From Streptomyces sp. NBRC 109706 (GTDB lineage Bacteria; Actinomycetota; Actinomycetes; Streptomycetales; Streptomycetaceae), in the NCBI RefSeq assembly GCF_000974485.1, contig NZ_BBOM01000014.1:157937-221936 (forward strand): 64,000 bases of DNA, in the 5' to 3' direction. Both the position numbers and the translations under genes were made by a program. The first letter of the stretch is position 1, and every line of letters begins with the position of its first letter. The notes beneath the pieces were generated by a model. It was not told the DNA's origin. It did no database searches and worked only from the letters and a program-made list of their open reading frames with translations. Shown piece by piece: positions 1 to 8,730 of this stretch.

Positions 1-454
1 TGTCTAGCAAACCGCCCGGTCCGGGGGTCGTCTGCCGACAGACGGTCCGGATCCGCCGTGAACGGTCGATGTCCAGGACCCGGACGCCGGAGACCTCACC
101 GATGCGCGCTGCCCTGCAGGCGGCGAAGCGTAAGACGTCACCCCACCCCTGGTAGTGGTCGGCGGAGCGGGCGACGAGGGCCTTGGCCAACTCGTCCAGA
201 GCGTCCCAGTCTTCCAGCGCCAGGGCGCGAGGATCGTCGAGTTCGTCTTCAGCCTGGCGGAACTCGCGCTGCCAGCCGGTCACCCGGGCTGGGTCGGCCT
301 CGATCAGTCCGCCCCGATCGGAGAGGGAGGGGCGTTTCTTGGACTCCGGGTCCACCCACCTCACTCGGGCGCGGTAGGGGCGTGGGCGATCGGGGCGGAA
401 CTCGATGTCGGCCGACAGAGATATGCCGAGGGGAACGATTCGCTTCGCGCTCAA
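1..454 (-). pseudogene. tyrosine-recombinase (phage/plasmid integrase), N-terminal part, internally deleted
   Basis: The complement reads open from about 454 (possible TTG start at 454-452) to the window edge, so the 3' part is missing here. The N-terminal stretch (VRWVDPESKKRPSLS) matches the arm-binding end of actinomycete integrases. The following GLIEADPARVTGWQREFR and RFAACRAARIGEVSGVR are the start of the catalytic core, with the first catalytic Arg in ARIGE. The roughly 100-residue core-binding (SAM-like) domain that normally separates these blocks is absent, so I infer an in-frame deletion and a non-functional protein. No clear ribosome-binding site is visible. It marks an old integration event at this end of the window. 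Confidence 0.7.
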
Positions 455-595
455 TCGGCATTACCCGGAACGATGCGGCGTGATTCCATCCAGGCATGTA
501 GGTCAGAGGCGCTGTACCGCGTGATGCGGGGAGCCAGAACGACGAAGGGAGGACCCTGGGGAGGCGGGAAGTGCGACGGCCCGTCTGTGGTGCCC

Positions 596-688
596 ATGCT
601 CGCGGCATACCATCAACTACAGGCGGAAGCGCTGTCGCAGTCAGCCTCTGTCGCCGCGATCCAGCAGTTACGAAAGGGCACCCCGTGA
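596..688 (+). pseudogene. C-terminal remnant of XRE/HTH regulator (DUF5753-type)
   Basis: The last 30 codons (AAYHQLQAEALSQSASVA and on to a TGA) resemble the C-terminus of the XRE-family regulators that normally precede DUF397 genes. The stop codon overlaps the GTG start of the DUF397 gene (GTGA), the usual arrangement for this pair. I find no HTH domain upstream in the same frame, so only the 3' tail of the regulator seems to survive. Short length makes this tentative. Confidence 0.45.
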
Positions 689-894
689 CGTCCGAAGCTC
701 CTCGTTGGTTCAAGTCCTCCTACAGCAACAACGGTGGCGCCTGCGTGGAGGCCGCCGACAACTTCGCCGCGACGCGCGGCACCGTTCCGGTCCGTGACTC
801 CAAGAGCCTCGATGGTCCGACGCTGAGCTTCACCACTGCCGCGTTCTCGTCGTTCGTAGCAAGCGTCAAGGCCGGGAAGATGGGCGCCGTCTAA
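685..894 (+). CDS. DUF397 domain protein
   Basis: This 69-residue protein has the typical DUF397 layout: RWFKSSYSNNGGACVEAA near the N-terminus, then VPVRDSK and a C-terminal F(S/A)xFVxxVK segment. GTG at 685 is chosen because GAAAGG lies 8 bases upstream and because the start overlaps the stop of the upstream XRE remnant. In streptomycetes such proteins act with their XRE partner, in some cases as a toxin-antitoxin-like or developmental switch. Here the partner is truncated, so this copy may be an orphan. No catalytic residues are known for the family. Confidence 0.85.
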   Translation: MTSEAPRWFKSSYSNNGGACVEAADNFAATRGTVPVRDSKSLDGPTLSFTTAAFSSFVASVKAGKMGAV

Positions 895-1090
895 GCACCT
901 CACAGGCTGTGCGCGCGCTCAGGGTCGCCCCATCGCGCGATGCGGTGGGGCAACTGACTGGATCGAACACTGCAAAGGCCGAAATGGGACGCCTGCTTGC
1001 CGTTGGACCCAACGGGCTGGCGCCTGAACCGAGCGCCCGTTCCATTCCGAAAGGTTGTAGCCGGCTTTGACATGTGCTAGCGACGCTGCC

Positions 1091-1279
1091 CGGAGCCCGG
1101 AGCCCGGAGCCCGGAGCCCGGAGCCCGGAGCCCGGAGCCCGGAGCCCGGAGCCCGGAGCCCGGAGCCCGGAGCCCGGAGCCCGGAGCCCGGAGCCCGGAG
1201 CCCGGAGCCCGGAGCCCGGAGCCCGGAGCCCGGAGCCCGGAGCCCGGAGCCCGGAGCCCGGAGCCCGGAGCCCGGAGCC
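1091..1279. repeat. heptanucleotide tandem repeat, 27 copies
   Basis: An uninterrupted run of the 7-base unit CGGAGCC, 27 perfect copies, ends 41 bases before the start of the next gene. The unit is not a multiple of three, so readings through it cycle frame every unit. The frame of the downstream gene is closed by a TAG at 1312-1314, so the array lies in its promoter or leader rather than in the coding region. Perfect copies imply recent expansion. Confidence 0.98.
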
Positions 1280-1320
1280 CGCTTATGCCCTTATCCGGCG
1301 CGCCTCGGTGGTAGTTCGGA

Positions 1321-3051
1321 GTGACGGTGGGGGGTAAAGCGGCTGGGCCACTCCGGGCGGTGGTCGGCGCGGAGGCGGCCCAGTGGAGAACGTTCCCGCA
1401 GGAGCGCACGATCGCGGTGGTCGCGCGGACGGTCACCTCGGTCGTCCGCATCCTGGAAACGTTGCCGACCGTGGTGCGTGGCGATCCTCGGATCGCGGTG
1501 GTCTTCGCCCACGATCCGACCTCCGCCTTCCACGACGGTGTCCGCAAGCTGCTGGAGGAGAACGACTGTCGCGTACTGCCGGTCTCCCGGTTGGCGGAGA
1601 TCCAGCCCGATCTGATCCTCTCGGCCAGCGAGAACGTGCCCGTCGAAGGCGCCTCCTGTCCCGTGCTGGTTCTCCCCCATGGCGTTGGCTTCCAGAAGTT
1701 CGTCCCCACACAACGGGGCCCCGGGGTCAGGGTTTCCGGTGTTGTGTCGGATCGGCTCCTGGAGGCGGGGCGGGCCTGGCTGGCCATCTCGCATCCGGAC
1801 CAGCAGAGGCAGTTGGAGGAGATCCACCCCGCGACCAAGGGCCGGACGCTCCTCATCGGTGACCCCTGTTTCGACGACCTGAGGACGAGCCTTCATCAGG
1901 CGTCGGCCTTCCGTCGGAACCTGGGGGTCCCGGCCGGCAAGCGCCTGGTGGTCCTCAGCTCGACGTGGGGCCCGGAGTCCTTGCTGGGTTCGGATCCTCG
2001 GCTGCCCAGCCGGCTGCTCGCGCGGCTGCCTTATGACGAGTATCGGGTGGCGGCCGTCCTGCATCCCAATATCTGGGCGGCACATGGGAGTTGGCAGATA
2101 CGGGCCCTGCTGGCACCGGCGTTGGACGCCGGTCTGCTGTTGATGCCGACCGTGCACGCCTGGCGAGCGGCACTGGTCGGGGCGGACGTGGTGATAGGCG
2201 ACCACGGCTCCGTGACCCTGTACGGTGCCGCGTTGGGCAAGCCGACCTTGCTGGGTACGTTCGGCGCCACGGAGGTCGTCGCGGGCACCGCCGTGGACCG
2301 GCTCGGCGAGGTGGCGCCGCGACTCAGCACGAAGGCGGGCCTCGCCGAACAGGTCGATGAGGCCATCCGCGAACAGGGGCCGGAACAGTACACGGAGGTG
2401 CGGCGGGCCGCCTTCGCCGACCCCGGCCAAGCGGTCTCCAGGTTGCGCACCGCGATCTACCGTCTCCTCGATCTCGCCGAACCAGGCTCGCCACTCCCCC
2501 GGCCGACCCTGCCGGTGGCCAAACCGCAGGCCACCACGGTCAGATCGTGGATCGTCACCACCTCGATGTCGACGGTGGAGGGCCGGCCCGAGGTGACCGT
2601 GTGGCGCCACCCGGCCGCGGTCTTCGACGAGTTGGCGGTCGCGGACGACCGGTACGTCGTCCACCTCGCCTGCCTGGACAGCGAGCCCGACCAACGGATC
2701 GCCGAAAGCGCGAGCGTGGTCATCGGACAGGAGCCCGCGGCGGACGAGGCCGAGGCCCAGGCATGGACCGCGCGCACCCTGGCCCTACTGCCCGGCAGCA
2801 GGGCCGCCGCCATTCAACTCGGCTGGACCGGCCGTCACTTCATCGGGCTGTGCGACGGCCGGAACGTCGAGGTGACCGGCGAGTCGAAGGAGCTGGACAC
2901 GGGCCTTGCCGCAGCGCTGGTCTACACCGTGCTGCGCTCCCAACCGCTGTTGCTCGACGGCCAGTTCCTGCTCCGGATCGGCCCCGACCACACTCACCGC
3001 CTGCGGCTGCACCTCACCCCACACAACCTGCCCCCGCCTCCCCTGCCGTGA
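1321..3051 (+). CDS. GT-B-like protein (CDP-glycerol glycerophosphotransferase-like)
   Basis: This 576-residue protein resembles streptomycete proteins often mislabelled 'translation initiation factor 2'. The visible blocks are a Rossmann-like AVVFAHDP near residue 60, LVLPHGVGFQKF near 120, RLVVLSSTWGPESLLG near 210 and DVVIGDHGSVTLYGAALGKP near 300. The last two resemble the nucleotide-sugar half of GT-B glycosyltransferases and CDP-glycerol transferases. The C-terminal third (about 400-576) looks like a separate alpha/beta domain of unknown function. GTG 1321 has a GGAG close upstream; a later GTG near 1360 is possible. It converges with the STAND ATPase, 13 bases apart. The 27-copy repeat sits in its leader. 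The substrate is unknown. Confidence 0.7.
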   Translation: MTVGGKAAGPLRAVVGAEAAQWRTFPQERTIAVVARTVTSVVRILETLPTVVRGDPRIAVVFAHDPTSAFHDGVRKLLEENDCRVLPVSRLAEIQPDLILSASENVPVEGASCPVLVLPHGVGFQKFVPTQRGPGVRVSGVVSDRLLEAGRAWLAISHPDQQRQLEEIHPATKGRTLLIGDPCFDDLRTSLHQASAFRRNLGVPAGKRLVVLSSTWGPESLLGSDPRLPSRLLARLPYDEYRVAAVLHPNIWAAHGSWQIRALLAPALDAGLLLMPTVHAWRAALVGADVVIGDHGSVTLYGAALGKPTLLGTFGATEVVAGTAVDRLGEVAPRLSTKAGLAEQVDEAIREQGPEQYTEVRRAAFADPGQAVSRLRTAIYRLLDLAEPGSPLPRPTLPVAKPQATTVRSWIVTTSMSTVEGRPEVTVWRHPAAVFDELAVADDRYVVHLACLDSEPDQRIAESASVVIGQEPAADEAEAQAWTARTLALLPGSRAAAIQLGWTGRHFIGLCDGRNVEVTGESKELDTGLAAALVYTVLRSQPLLLDGQFLLRIGPDHTHRLRLHLTPHNLPPPPLP

Positions 3052-3064
3052 GATCGGTCAGACG

Positions 3065-5230
3065 TCACCCGTCCAGTCGCGTCAGCCAGTCCTGGAGTCG
3101 CGCGGCCTGCGGATGACCGATCTCCTCCCAGATCCCCGACGCCCGGGCCACGCACTCCCGTACCGCCACCGGGTCGCCTCCCGTCCGCTCCAGAAGCTCC
3201 GCCAGACGAACCAAAGTCTCGCCCTCGTAGTGACCGGCTCCCAGCGCGTTGAGCGTGGCCGCCGCCTGGCGCAGGCGGACGGCTGCCTCCTGGTCGTTCC
3301 CCAGATGTTCATGGACCGCCCCCAGCGCCGCCTGAACGCGCGCGGCCATCCGTTCGTCCGCTTCGTCCAGCGCGAGCAGATCCGCGTGTGCCTTCTCCAA
3401 GGTGGCCAGGGCGGCGTGGTGTTCGCGCGCGGCGTCCTGGGCTCGTCCGAGGAAGAAGGCCGCGATGGCGGCCCCCCGCTTCTCCCCGGCCTCCATGTTC
3501 AGGGCCAGCGAGCGCCGGTATGCCTCGATGGCGCGGGCCGGGTCGTGCCGGTCCCAGTACCGGCCGGAGAACTCCGCGACCGAGGCGCGCAGAACGGCCC
3601 GGTCCGAGGACTGCGCGCGCTGCTCCGCCAACTCCAGCTCACCCTTCGCCCGTTCGTCCTCGTCCAGGTCCAACAGAGGCCGGGACAACAGGCTCCGCAG
3701 CCTCGCCTCACCATCGGTCTCGCCCAGCGCGACGGCCGAGGCAATCGCCAGCTCCAACGATTCCCACCAGGCGCGCACATCCCTGCGGTGCAGGAACAGC
3801 ACGGTAAAGCTCTCCCCCAACGGCCATACCAGCTCATGGAGTTCAGCCCGGCTGGCCTCCCTCAGCACAGCCATGATCGAGTCACGTTCGGCCGCAAGCC
3901 AGTCCAGCGGGGGCGGTCCTCCCTCGCCGGCGAAGGGGTCCTCGGCCCGGCTCAGCAGCTCGGACAGGTCCGCGATCCGCAGCCGCTCCTCGCGGATCGC
4001 CCGGTCGGCCAGGGCGGTCAACGCCAGGAAGTGCGTGGTCACCCGCTCCAGAACCGCCCTACGTGCCCCCTCCGGCTCCTCCCGCTCGGCCTGCTCGCGA
4101 GCGTGGAGCCGCACGAGATCGTGGAACCGATACCGGTCGGATCCTTCCTCACTCAACAGACTCGCGTCGACGAGTCCATCGAGCAACGGGCCGACCTGCT
4201 CCACCGCCGTCCCCAGCGCCGCAGCGGCCGTTCCGGCATCGAAGGTACGTCCCGGAAGCCACCCCAGGAGGCGGTACACCTGAGCCTCCGCAGGCGGCAA
4301 CTCACGGTAGGCCAGGCCTAAGACTGCGGACACGGAATGCTCCCCTCCATCATTCATACCTTTCAACCGCCGGTTCTCGTCGTCGAGTTCGGCGACAAGA
4401 GCCCCAAACGTCAACCGCCGGTTCCGGGCCAGCCGCGAGCCCAGCACGCGAAGAGCCACCGGCAAACCACCGCAGAGCGCCACCAGCCGTTCCGCCAGGG
4501 GACGTTCGGCCGGGGCGATGGCCCTGCCGGCGAAGTCCGCCAGAAGTTCCAGCCCGCTCTCCTCACCCATCGGCTCCAGCGGCAGCACCTCCGCTCCGTC
4601 CAGCACCAGGTCGCGCAGGTCCCGGTGACTGGTGGCCAACAGCACGCTCCCTCTCCCCTTCGGAACCAGGGGCCGGACCTGGGCCGGCTGGCTCACATCG
4701 CCCAGCACGATCAGCAGACGCTTACCCGCCGTGCGGGAACGAAGCTCGTTGGCCCGCTCCTCAAGGCTGCTCGGCATGAACGCATCCGACACACCCAACG
4801 CCCGCAGACACATCGCCAGTGCCCCGGATACATCGGCGCCCGCCCCATGCCTCCTGGACCCGAAGTCCACAAAGAGCTGGCCGTCCGGAAAGGCATCCTG
4901 AGCAGACTCGGCCCACCGACAGACCAACGCGGTCTTACCCATCCCCGGCAGAGCCTTGATCACCACCTGTCGAACCGCATCCGACCCACCGCTCCCCGCC
5001 CCCAACAGCCCATCGAGACGACCGATCTCCCGCCGGCGATTCCTGAACCTCCCAAGGAACGGCGGTACTTGGTCGGGACGGACAGACTGCCCCGCCACCT
5101 GTTGGGACACCTGGAACGTGATCCCGCCATGAATCTGCGCGGCCTGCACCACAGAGCCCCCGACCACCCCGGACAGATCATTCCGCGAGGAAGACACCGC
5201 CCACTGCCCTTCCGCCCCACTCTCTGTCAC
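3065..5230 (-). CDS. NB-ARC/TPR STAND ATPase
   Basis: A 721-residue signalling ATPase. The N-terminus carries the sequence NDLSGVVGGSVVQAAQIHGG (residues 17-36), an adaptor-like motif common in actinomycete STAND and effector-associated proteins. The NB-ARC core follows with Walker A ALPGMGKTAL (about 94-103), a weak Walker B RLLIVLGDV, and GLPVALRVLG further on. A winged-helix region (FHDLVRLHAREQAE) is followed by a C-terminal half of TPR-like helices. STAND proteins of this type act as sensors that oligomerise on ligand binding, in regulation or in defence. GTG 5230 is preceded by GAAGGGG. It converges with the GT-B-like gene. No effector domain is visible in the protein itself. Confidence 0.85.
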   Translation of the reverse strand: MTESGAEGQWAVSSSRNDLSGVVGGSVVQAAQIHGGITFQVSQQVAGQSVRPDQVPPFLGRFRNRRREIGRLDGLLGAGSGGSDAVRQVVIKALPGMGKTALVCRWAESAQDAFPDGQLFVDFGSRRHGAGADVSGALAMCLRALGVSDAFMPSSLEERANELRSRTAGKRLLIVLGDVSQPAQVRPLVPKGRGSVLLATSHRDLRDLVLDGAEVLPLEPMGEESGLELLADFAGRAIAPAERPLAERLVALCGGLPVALRVLGSRLARNRRLTFGALVAELDDENRRLKGMNDGGEHSVSAVLGLAYRELPPAEAQVYRLLGWLPGRTFDAGTAAAALGTAVEQVGPLLDGLVDASLLSEEGSDRYRFHDLVRLHAREQAEREEPEGARRAVLERVTTHFLALTALADRAIREERLRIADLSELLSRAEDPFAGEGGPPPLDWLAAERDSIMAVLREASRAELHELVWPLGESFTVLFLHRRDVRAWWESLELAIASAVALGETDGEARLRSLLSRPLLDLDEDERAKGELELAEQRAQSSDRAVLRASVAEFSGRYWDRHDPARAIEAYRRSLALNMEAGEKRGAAIAAFFLGRAQDAAREHHAALATLEKAHADLLALDEADERMAARVQAALGAVHEHLGNDQEAAVRLRQAAATLNALGAGHYEGETLVRLAELLERTGGDPVAVRECVARASGIWEEIGHPQAARLQDWLTRLDG

Positions 5231-5797
5231 AGCACCCCTTCACTTCACACCCCGTCAGCGACGATCGAGCACGCCCAGTATCGCCCATCAAGAATGAACA
5301 CGGCCGAGACTGGCCGGTGCCGGACCTCGCCTCCCGGGCAGGAAACGCCGAGGCTGGACGTATGCCCAGGAGCGCACAACGATGGCGAGTTCCGTGGTCG
5401 GCGACCTTGTGGCGGGGAGAGGCCATGACCACGCGATGGTGGCTGTGCTGCCGGCTCTCCAAGCTGGCGGAGCTCTTCACCGCCGGCTGACAGCCCGCCG
5501 AGCGGGCGGAGGAGTGGATGCTACGGAGAGGTCCGACTCGTGCGTTGGATGTCGACGTTCACGGCCCGGCGTTGGTGCGCCAGGTCGAATGGACGATCTG
5601 GCAACGATGCCCCTGGAGGGCATTTCTGAACGAGGGCTTCAACGGCCGGGGAAGGGGTGCCTCGGGTATCGCCCCGAGCGGTCACGGTGACGGCGCGGTG
5701 CCCGCTTCACACCAGGCCCGAGGACCTACACTCCACCGGGTGGTGACCGCTGACGCAGCGTGACGCAGATTGCCGCCGACGAACGATGAGGAAGACC
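5231..5797. other. intergenic, no convincing gene
   Basis: Between the divergent STAND and aldo-keto reductase genes I find only poorly supported reading frames. One is a 21-codon frame at 5424 (MTTRWWLCCRLSKLAELF) after a GGGGAGAG, and another is an 81-codon frame at 5518; neither resembles a known family. A -10-like TACACT lies near 5727 ahead of the reductase. Confidence 0.5.
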
Positions 5798-6652
5798 GTG
5801 CTCCTGAACGAGACTTACCCCCTCTCCAACGGTGTCCAGATCCCCAAACTGGGCCTGGGCACCTGGTTCATCGACGACGGCAAGGCCGCCCGGGCGGTGA
5901 GGGACGCCATCGAGATCGGCTATCGCAACATCGACACCGCGCAGGCCTACGGCAATGAGCGCGGGGTCGGCGAGGGCGTGCGCGCCAGCGGTATCGCCCG
6001 TGACGAGGTGTTCGTGTCCACCAAGCTCGCCGCCGAGATCAAGGACTACGACGAGGCTGTCGCCGCCATCGACGAGTCGCTCACGACCCTGGGTCTCGGC
6101 CATATCGACCTGATGTTGATCCACAGCCCACAGCCGTGGGACGACTTCCGCGGTGGCGACTACGCCGAGGGCAACCGTGCCGCGTGGCGTGCCCTCGAAG
6201 ACGCGCACAGGACCGGCAAGCTCCGCGCCATCGGCGTCTCCAACTTCCGGCAGCGGGATCTGGAGAACATCCTCGGCTCCTGCACCGTTGCCCCCCAAGT
6301 GAACCAACTGCTCGTCCACACGGGCAACACCCCGGTGGAACTCCTCGCCTACTGCGAGAACAGGGACATCATCGTGGAGGCGTACTCGCCCATCGCGCAC
6401 GGAGAGATCCTCAAGAACCCGGACGTTCGGGCGATGGCCGAGCGGTACTCGGTGACCGTTCCGCAGCTGTGCATCCGCTACACCCTGCAACTGGGCACCG
6501 TGTCACTGCCGAAGACCGCCAACCCGGAGCACATGCGCGGCAACGCCGAGGTGGACTTCGTCATCTCCGACCAGGACATGGCCACGCTGCGGGACATGCG
6601 CGCCCAGGACTACGGGGAACACAGCGTCTTCCCCGTCTACAGCGGAAAGTAA
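5798..6652 (+). CDS. aldo/keto reductase
   Basis: This NADPH-dependent (beta/alpha)8 oxidoreductase is about 284 residues long. The family signature is complete: GYRNIDTAQAYGNE with the Asp and Tyr of the catalytic tetrad, Lys in VSTKL, His in LMLIHSP, GVSNF, and QVNQLLVH. The C-terminal cofactor-binding part includes YSPIAHGEI and LPKTANPEHMRGN. I prefer GTG 5798 because GAGGAAG lies 4-10 bases upstream; ATG 5786, four codons earlier, has no such site. It would reduce carbonyl substrates in the cytosol; the sequence does not say which. It appears monocistronic. Confidence 0.93.
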   Translation: MLLNETYPLSNGVQIPKLGLGTWFIDDGKAARAVRDAIEIGYRNIDTAQAYGNERGVGEGVRASGIARDEVFVSTKLAAEIKDYDEAVAAIDESLTTLGLGHIDLMLIHSPQPWDDFRGGDYAEGNRAAWRALEDAHRTGKLRAIGVSNFRQRDLENILGSCTVAPQVNQLLVHTGNTPVELLAYCENRDIIVEAYSPIAHGEILKNPDVRAMAERYSVTVPQLCIRYTLQLGTVSLPKTANPEHMRGNAEVDFVISDQDMATLRDMRAQDYGEHSVFPVYSGK

Positions 6653-6802
6653 CGCGCCGAGCCCTCGGGAGGGCGCACATGGGGCGGGTGACCGGACTTC
6701 TGCGGTGCCCGGAGAGAATCTGGGGCCCTTTCGGATCATCCGATCGCCGGAGTGAACTTGTCGTTAACCGACAGCCCCCCACGACCGAAAGGAGAACCGC
6801 CC

Positions 6803-7112
6803 ATGGCCACCTGGAGTCCTGAGCCCCCTCAGCACATCGCCGACGCCACCGAACTGCGCGTCGCGCCCAGGGGGGCCGAAGCTGCGAACGCCGACCACAA
6901 TCTGGGTCGTGCGCAACGGCGACGACGTATACGTCCGTTCCTGGCGAGGCACGGCCGGCACAAGATGGAACACAGCCCACACCCACCAGACGGGGTGCAT
7001 CAGCGCCGGCGGTGCCGAGGCCGAGGTCTCCTTCACACCGGTCGACGATGCGGCGATCAACGACCGCGTGGACGCCGCCTACCAGGCCAAGTACGGCCGC
7101 CACAGCAGCTAA
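6803..7112 (+). pseudogene. DUF2255 family protein, frameshifted
   Basis: After a strong AAAGGAG, the ATG at 6803 opens MATWSPEPP..IADATELRVAP, the start of a DUF2255 protein. Near 6880 the frame is lost. The rest of the family sequence (KLRTPTTIWVVRNGDDVYVR, then AINDRVDAAYQAKYGR) continues in another frame to a TAA at 7110. A net +1 or -2 change around GGGGGGCCGAAG explains it. Everything else is intact, so this is either a recent mutation or a sequencing error. Confidence 0.8.
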
Positions 7113-7232
7113 GTCGAGCCGATGGTCGCGGAGCCGGGTCGTGCCGCCACGTTGCGACGCCCGAGTCCTGAGCCCGTCTGGCGGAGTCCGCCAGCCGGTA
7201 CAGGACGTCCACGCGATTCGTCCTTCAGGAGG

Positions 7233-7270
7233 TCCGTGCCCCGGAGCGCGTGTGCTGACCGGGGCACGGA
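7233..7270. terminator. long hairpin between the DUF2255 pseudogene and the alcohol dehydrogenase gene
   Basis: Perfect 12-base arms TCCGTGCCCCGG / CCGGGGCACGGA with a 14-base loop lie between the ends of two convergent genes. This is a likely bidirectional terminator without a U-tract, usual for high-GC actinomycetes. Confidence 0.6.
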
Positions 7271-7344
7271 GCTGGCCGAGCGCGAGCCCGATGAGGCCCA
7301 GGCTGGCACCTGGGGATTCGCCCCGGGCCCTCGGAGGCGAGGTT

Positions 7345-8364
7345 TCAGAGGGTGAGTAGGACCTTGGTGGCGCGGCGTTCGTCCATCGCTCGGTAGCCCT
7401 CGGCCGCCTGGTCGAGGGGCAGGGTCAGGTCGAAGACTCGGCCCGGGTCGATCGTGCGGTCCCAGATCAGCCGCACGAGTTCGGGCAGGAAGCGGCGCAC
7501 CGGGGCCGGGCCGCCGTGCAGGTGCACCCCGGAGAAGAAGAGTTCCTCGCCAGGGAGGGAGACGCCGTGACCGACGCCGACGAAGCCGACGTGTCCGCCG
7601 GGCCGGGTGGAGCGGATGGCCTGTGTCATCGACTGCTGGGTGCCCACGGCCTCGACCACGGAGTGGGCCCCGAGCCCGCCGGTGAGATCCTTCACGCGGG
7701 CCACGCCCTCGTCGCCGCGCTCCTCCACGATGTCCGTCGCGCCGAACTCCCGCGCCAGGGCCTGCCGGTCAGCGTGCCGGGACATCGCGACGATCCGCTC
7801 CGCGCCGAGCTGCCGGGCGGCCAGCACCGCCAGCAACCCGACCGCTCCGTCCCCCACCACGACCACCGTCCTGCCAGGCCCGGCCTCGGCCGCCACAGCC
7901 CCGAACCAGCCGGTACCCAACACGTCGGAGGCGGCCAGCAGCGAGGGGATCAGGTCCTCGTCGGGCATCCCCGGTGTGGGCACCAGCGTCCCGTCGGCCC
8001 ACGGGATACGGGCCAGCGGCGCCTGCGTTCCGATCGACCCCATCAGCACGCGGTTGACACAGTGCGACTGGAAGCCGGCCCGGCAGATCTCACACGTGTT
8101 GTCCGAGGCCCAGAACGACCCGACCACGAAGTCGCCGACCCCCACACTCCGCACCTCAGAACCGACCTCCTCGACGACCCCGACGTACTCGTGCCCCATC
8201 CGCGCGTCACGCACCTCCTCCACGCCCCGGTACGGCCACAGGTCCGACCCGCACACGCAGGTCGCCACCACGCGGAGGACCGCGTCGGTCGGCTCGACGA
8301 TCGAGGGCTCCGCCCGCTCCTCGACCCGGATGTCCCCGGGGGCGTGCAGCACCACTCCGCGCAT
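7345..8364 (-). CDS. zinc-binding alcohol dehydrogenase (MDR family)
   Basis: A 339-residue medium-chain dehydrogenase/reductase. The catalytic zinc site is visible in CVCGSDLWPYRG and MGHEYVGVVEEVG. The structural-zinc loop appears reduced (CEICRAGFQSHC). The NAD(P) motif is VVVVGDGAVGLLAV near residue 170, followed by the usual SRHADRQALAREFGATDIV. The ATG at 8364 has GAGGAAGG six bases upstream. It would oxidise an alcohol or reduce an aldehyde; the members closest to this form are annotated as quinone-oxidoreductase- or threonine-dehydrogenase-like, but the substrate cannot be read from sequence. It is convergent with the broken DUF2255 gene. Confidence 0.92.
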   Translation of the reverse strand: MRGVVLHAPGDIRVEERAEPSIVEPTDAVLRVVATCVCGSDLWPYRGVEEVRDARMGHEYVGVVEEVGSEVRSVGVGDFVVGSFWASDNTCEICRAGFQSHCVNRVLMGSIGTQAPLARIPWADGTLVPTPGMPDEDLIPSLLAASDVLGTGWFGAVAAEAGPGRTVVVVGDGAVGLLAVLAARQLGAERIVAMSRHADRQALAREFGATDIVEERGDEGVARVKDLTGGLGAHSVVEAVGTQQSMTQAIRSTRPGGHVGFVGVGHGVSLPGEELFFSGVHLHGGPAPVRRFLPELVRLIWDRTIDPGRVFDLTLPLDQAAEGYRAMDERRATKVLLTL

Positions 8365-8730
8365 GGGCGACCTTCCTCGTCTCCTCTGCCGGCCGCCAAC
8401 GGCCCCGGCACCGTTCCCAAATTCCGCGCCTCACTATCCCCGAAGGCAGAACGGGTTCGGGGAACCAACGCATCGCGTCGTCGCTGTCACCCGAAGAGCC
8501 GCGATCACCCGACGACGGGGTACCTCGGCAGTTGGTGCAGAAGACCGAACTTTCCTACCCCGATCCCGACACATCGGTGTGGGAGGACCGTGCACACCGC
8601 GGGGCCCCTGACGGGAGTCGAGCGATCGGCGCACTGTGGCAGACCCCACCCGGCCCCTGACGTCCCGTGGGAGACCTCACCGTGCGGATGCGGAACCTCG
8701 CCGAGCCCCACACCCACCGAGGGGGTCCCC
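8365..8730. other. divergent intergenic region
   Basis: No gene is supported between the dehydrogenase and the broken cyclophilin-like gene. A short inverted repeat (CCCCGAA...TTCGGGG, about 8438-8461) is the only structure I see. Confidence 0.4.

Noticed and set aside
1091..1279. CRISPR-like periodicity
   Set aside because: Units are 7 bases without spacers, so this is a simple tandem repeat.
1067..1337. Open frames encoding SPEPGAR repeats through the heptamer array
   Set aside because: Any frame through a stop-free 7-base repeat is open; there is no ribosome-binding site and all frames end right after the array.
5424..5489. 21-codon peptide MTTRWWLCCRLSKLAELFTAG with a good ribosome-binding site
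   Set aside because: It lacks the usual streptomycete leader-peptide signature and no matching downstream gene is near, so it is not called.
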